Shown here one piece after another: positions 61,705 to 64,000 of a stretch of 64,000 bases of DNA; the stretch's first letter is position 1; each line of letters opens with the position of its first letter. The notes beneath the pieces were generated by a model. The model worked only from the letters and a program-made list of their open reading frames with translations, was not told where the DNA came from and searched no databases. The translations under genes were made by a program, and so were the position numbers. Source of the stretch: Emticicia soli (GTDB lineage Bacteria; Bacteroidota; Bacteroidia; Cytophagales; Spirosomataceae); NCBI RefSeq assembly GCF_037860775.1, contig NZ_JBBEWC010000001.1:372001-436000 (forward strand), written 5' to 3'.

Positions 61705-62673
61705 TTAAAACCCAACAGGTTTCAGTTTCAAACCGGCTGTTTCGTCGAAACCAAAAATAAGATTCATGTTTTGCACTGCCTGTCCCGATGCTCCCTTCGT
61801 AAGGTTATCAATAATACTGCTTATCAAGAGGTTATCCCCATGTTTTTCAAGGTGCAAAATACACTTGTTAGTATTTACTACTTGTTTCAGGTCTATTTCT
61901 GCCTCATCGCTTATGTAAGTAAAAGGATGAGCCGCGTAGTAATCCTGATATAGTTGATAGGCTTGTTCTATTGAACCCTCAAACTTGGTATATAAATTCG
62001 CCATGATTCCTCTCGTGAAGTTCCCACGGTATGGAATAAAATTAATTGCTTTACTGAAATCAGGCTGTAATGACTTAATGCTTTGGTTGATTTCTTTAAG
62101 ATGCTGATGCGTAAAGGCTTTATATATCGAAATATTGTTGTTTCTCCAGCTAAAATGCGTAGTTGCCGAAAGAGATTGTCCTGCGCCCGTGCTACCCGTA
62201 ATGGCACTTATATGCACATCTTCGTTCAGAAGCCCCGCTTGTGCCAAAGGCAAAAGCGCAAGTTCTATACTCGTGGCAAAACACCCCGGATTCGCAATTT
62301 TATTGGCTGATTTAATCTTGTCTTTTTGTAGCTCAGGCAAACCGTATGTAAAGCCATTGGTTTCGTCACGGAAGTCGGTGCTGAGGTCAATAATTTTTAT
62401 GTTTTCCGGAATAGCATTTTCTGCCAGAAACTTTTTTGATTCGTTATGCCCTGAGCATAAAAACAAAACATCTGCTTTACTGAAATCCTGTTCATCGGCA
62501 AAAGTAAGGTCTGTTTCGCCCAACAAGTCGCCATGAGTAGCATAAACGGGCTTTCCGGCCTGGCTTTTAGAATTAACAAAAGCGATGTTTGTATTAGGGT
62601 GATTCAATAAGATTCTAAGTAATTCTCCTCCTGTATAACCTGCGCCGCCAATGATTCCGATATTAATTTTCAT
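61705..62673 (-). CDS. argC: N-acetyl-gamma-glutamyl-phosphate reductase
   Basis: ArgC reduces N-acetylglutamyl phosphate (or the N-succinyl form used in some Bacteroidota) to the semialdehyde in arginine/ornithine synthesis. The 322-residue protein has the Rossmann motif IIGGAGYTGGELLRIL, LSTDFR, and the catalytic cysteine C131 in NPGCFATSIELAL. TGSTGAGQSLSATTHFSWR and the C-terminal GQAVQNMNLIFGFDE follow. The gene converges on the T9SS protease gene with only 10 bp between stop codons. No other arg genes flank it. Confidence 0.93.
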   Translation of the reverse strand: MKINIGIIGGAGYTGGELLRILLNHPNTNIAFVNSKSQAGKPVYATHGDLLGETDLTFADEQDFSKADVLFLCSGHNESKKFLAENAIPENIKIIDLSTDFRDETNGFTYGLPELQKDKIKSANKIANPGCFATSIELALLPLAQAGLLNEDVHISAITGSTGAGQSLSATTHFSWRNNNISIYKAFTHQHLKEINQSIKSLQPDFSKAINFIPYRGNFTRGIMANLYTKFEGSIEQAYQLYQDYYAAHPFTYISDEAEIDLKQVVNTNKCILHLEKHGDNLLISSIIDNLTKGASGQAVQNMNLIFGFDETAGLKLKPVGF

Positions 62674-62893
62674 AAAAAGACTAAAATTTAAAGCAATGTT
62701 ATTCTCTGATAAGCCACTTGCCTACCAGTAATGAATGTTAAAATATTGTTAGAACGATAATATTTTGCCTGATTACCGAGATATGTAGTATAACAACAGA
62801 TAGTTTGTAGAAGTTTCTGCCGCAATTTACGAATTTTACGTCTATCTATCGGATAAAACTTATAATTTTGAAAAAAAATCAAACACCTATAAA

Positions 62894-63778
62894 ATGATAT
62901 TTTTAGAAATCCCGTGGAATGTCAATCCGATTATTACAAAATTAGGCGGATTTGAATTACGTTGGTATGGACTATTATTTGCCTCTGGCTTCCTGATTGG
63001 CTACCAGATTATGGCCCATATATTTAAAAAAGAACATAAACCAGAAAAAGACCTGGATGCCCTTTTATTTGTAATGATTATAGCTACTGTAATAGGGGCT
63101 CGCTTTGGCCATTATTTCTTTTATGAATTTGACAGTTTTAAACAAGACCCCGGTAAGTTTCTGATAGATATGATTGTTCCGCCTTATACAGGTCTTGCCA
63201 GCCACGGTGCGGCGATAGGTATTCTTACTGCCATGTTTATCTACGGACGGAAACATAAAGACCAGCCTTTCTTATGGGTAACCGATAGGGTCGTTATAAC
63301 CGTTGCCTTAGGTGGTGCTTTTATCCGCTTAGGAAACCTGATGAACCATGAGATACTTGGTAAACCAAGTAATTTGCCCTGGGCATTTCGCTTCAATACC
63401 TTTACCATGAATGCCGACGGTTCATTAAAAATGACCCCCGAAGCATTTACTCGCCATCCTGCGCAATTATATGAAGCAATTTCTTGCTTCATATTATGTG
63501 GTTTATTGTTTTATTTGTGGAATCGATTTAAAGAAAAAACACCTCACGGCCTTTTGTTAGGTATATTTCTTATCTGGGTATTTACTCTAAGGTTCTTTTA
63601 CGAGTTTTTGAAAGAAAATCAGGAACAATTTGAAGATGCAATGACCTATAATATGGGGCAGATACTGAGTATTCCGGCGGTTTTGTTAGGTATCGGTATT
63701 TTGGTGTATGCCTTTACCAAAGGTAAAAAAGATGCAGAATATTACTCAACACATAAGTTTGAAACCGGGAAGGCTTAA
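62894..63778 (+). CDS. lgt: prolipoprotein diacylglyceryl transferase
   Basis: Lgt attaches diacylglycerol to the cysteine of lipoprotein precursors in the inner membrane. The 294-residue protein has about seven membrane helices, the family's histidine motif in GLASHGAAIGILTAM, the signature RLGNLMNHEILGKPSNLPWAF with its catalytic arginine, and RHPAQLYEA. It would process the lipoproteins in this window, such as the SGNH hydrolase and the efflux adaptor. A 220-bp upstream region separates it from the divergent argC. Confidence 0.94.
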   Translation: MIFLEIPWNVNPIITKLGGFELRWYGLLFASGFLIGYQIMAHIFKKEHKPEKDLDALLFVMIIATVIGARFGHYFFYEFDSFKQDPGKFLIDMIVPPYTGLASHGAAIGILTAMFIYGRKHKDQPFLWVTDRVVITVALGGAFIRLGNLMNHEILGKPSNLPWAFRFNTFTMNADGSLKMTPEAFTRHPAQLYEAISCFILCGLLFYLWNRFKEKTPHGLLLGIFLIWVFTLRFFYEFLKENQEQFEDAMTYNMGQILSIPAVLLGIGILVYAFTKGKKDAEYYSTHKFETGKA

Positions 63779-63790
63779 ACAAGCCAGGTT

Positions 63791-63839
63791 TATAAAAAGA
63801 ATGGCTCGTAAGATTATCTTACGAGCCATTCTTTTTATA
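63791..63839. terminator. very long bidirectional terminator between lgt and prfB
   Basis: A perfect 23-bp stem (63791-63813 with 63817-63839) and a 3-nt loop (TTA). A/T runs flank it. It is the longest perfect terminator-like hairpin in the window. Confidence 0.93.
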
Positions 63840-63860
63840 ATCTTAGCCGATTTTTTAATA

Positions 63861-64000
63861 TTAGCTCGCCATTAAGAAGCCTTTGATAAAGTCATCAATT
63901 TCTCCATTTAAAACGGCTTCGGTGTTCGATGTCTGAATATTAGTACGATGGTCTTTCACGCGGCGGTCGTCTAATACATAGCTACGAATCTGCGAGCCCC
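63861..64000 (-). CDS. prfB: peptide chain release factor 2 (partial, C-terminus)
   Basis: Only the last 46 codons are inside the window; the gene continues beyond the right edge. The translated tail GSQIRSYVLDDRRVKDHRT, then NIQTSNTEAVLNGEIDDFIKGFLMAS, matches the conserved end of RF2 (SYVLxxxRVKDxRT and GEIDDFIxxFL). RF2 recognises UGA and UAA stop codons. Neither the catalytic GGQ motif nor the programmed frameshift site used to control prfB is visible here. Confidence 0.9.
   Translation of the reverse strand, partial: GSQIRSYVLDDRRVKDHRTNIQTSNTEAVLNGEIDDFIKGFLMAS

Noticed and set aside
1..64000. Search for tRNA, rRNA and known small RNAs
   Set aside because: No tRNA-like cloverleaf or rRNA sequence was recognised by eye; a covariance-model search would be needed for small RNAs.

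Overview
The window is chromosomal DNA from a member of the Bacteroidota, most likely the order Cytophagales (an Emticicia/Arcicella/Spirosoma-like relative; the genus is a guess). The evidence is an AT-rich genome, weak ribosome binding sites, promoters of the Bacteroidota type (TTTG, 19-21 bp, TAnnTTTG), two secreted proteins with type IX secretion (T9SS) C-terminal sorting domains, a BshC bacillithiol enzyme, and the Bacteroidota envelope block ompH-ompH-bamA-uppS-DUF6089-nadK. There are no rRNA or tRNA genes, no CRISPR array, no prophage and no intact insertion sequence. Coding density is high.

Layout. 1-4.5 kb: the N-terminal part of a secreted Gfo/Idh/MocA oxidoreductase, a GldA-like ABC ATPase without a permease, and a large Ig-like T9SS cargo protein. 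4.6-11 kb: cutC, argG, a lipoprotein SGNH hydrolase, an LptF/LptG permease, and the divergent pair mntR/mntH with an operator-like palindrome between them. 11-17.2 kb: priA, a long-chain acyl-CoA ligase, bshC. 17.4-25.2 kb: a same-strand efflux cluster (TetR regulator, hotdog thioesterase, TolC, DUF3995, NAD(P)H:quinone oxidoreductase, RND adaptor, RND pump), then a holin-family membrane protein. 26-38 kb: an SDR, an ECF sigma factor, and a carbohydrate region: sugar isomerase/epimerase, FucP-like transporter, glycerol kinase, a NUDIX-domain regulator with a broken Nudix box, a PQQ-type sugar dehydrogenase fused to cytochrome c, a secreted TIM-barrel protein and a thioredoxin-like protein. 38-46 kb: the envelope biogenesis block, all on the minus strand. 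46-64 kb: an MBL/beta-CASP nuclease-like protein, an SDR, a 181-bp MITE-like element, nadB, a TolB-like protein, a Tat-type oxidoreductase, an esterase-SMP-30 fusion, an unrecognised secreted protein, ahcY, pbpC, a KdsC-like phosphatase, a T9SS metalloprotease, argC, lgt and the 3' end of prfB.

Themes. Several periplasmic or secreted proteins (PQQ dehydrogenase-cytochrome c, TIM-barrel proteins, Gfo/Idh/MocA enzymes, SMP-30 lactonase fusion) suggest oxidative sugar processing in the periplasm, with FucP and GlpK for uptake and phosphorylation. The NUDIX regulator is divergent from the dehydrogenase gene, and a palindrome lies over the -33 element of that gene. The efflux cluster has its own TetR gene preceded by a 30-bp palindrome. 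Many transcription units end in long perfect hairpins that can work in both directions.

The best candidates for something little described are the MITE-like hairpin element (48450-48630), the NUDIX-controlled PQQ dehydrogenase unit with a leader mini-ORF and hairpin, and the thioesterase/quinone reductase efflux cluster.
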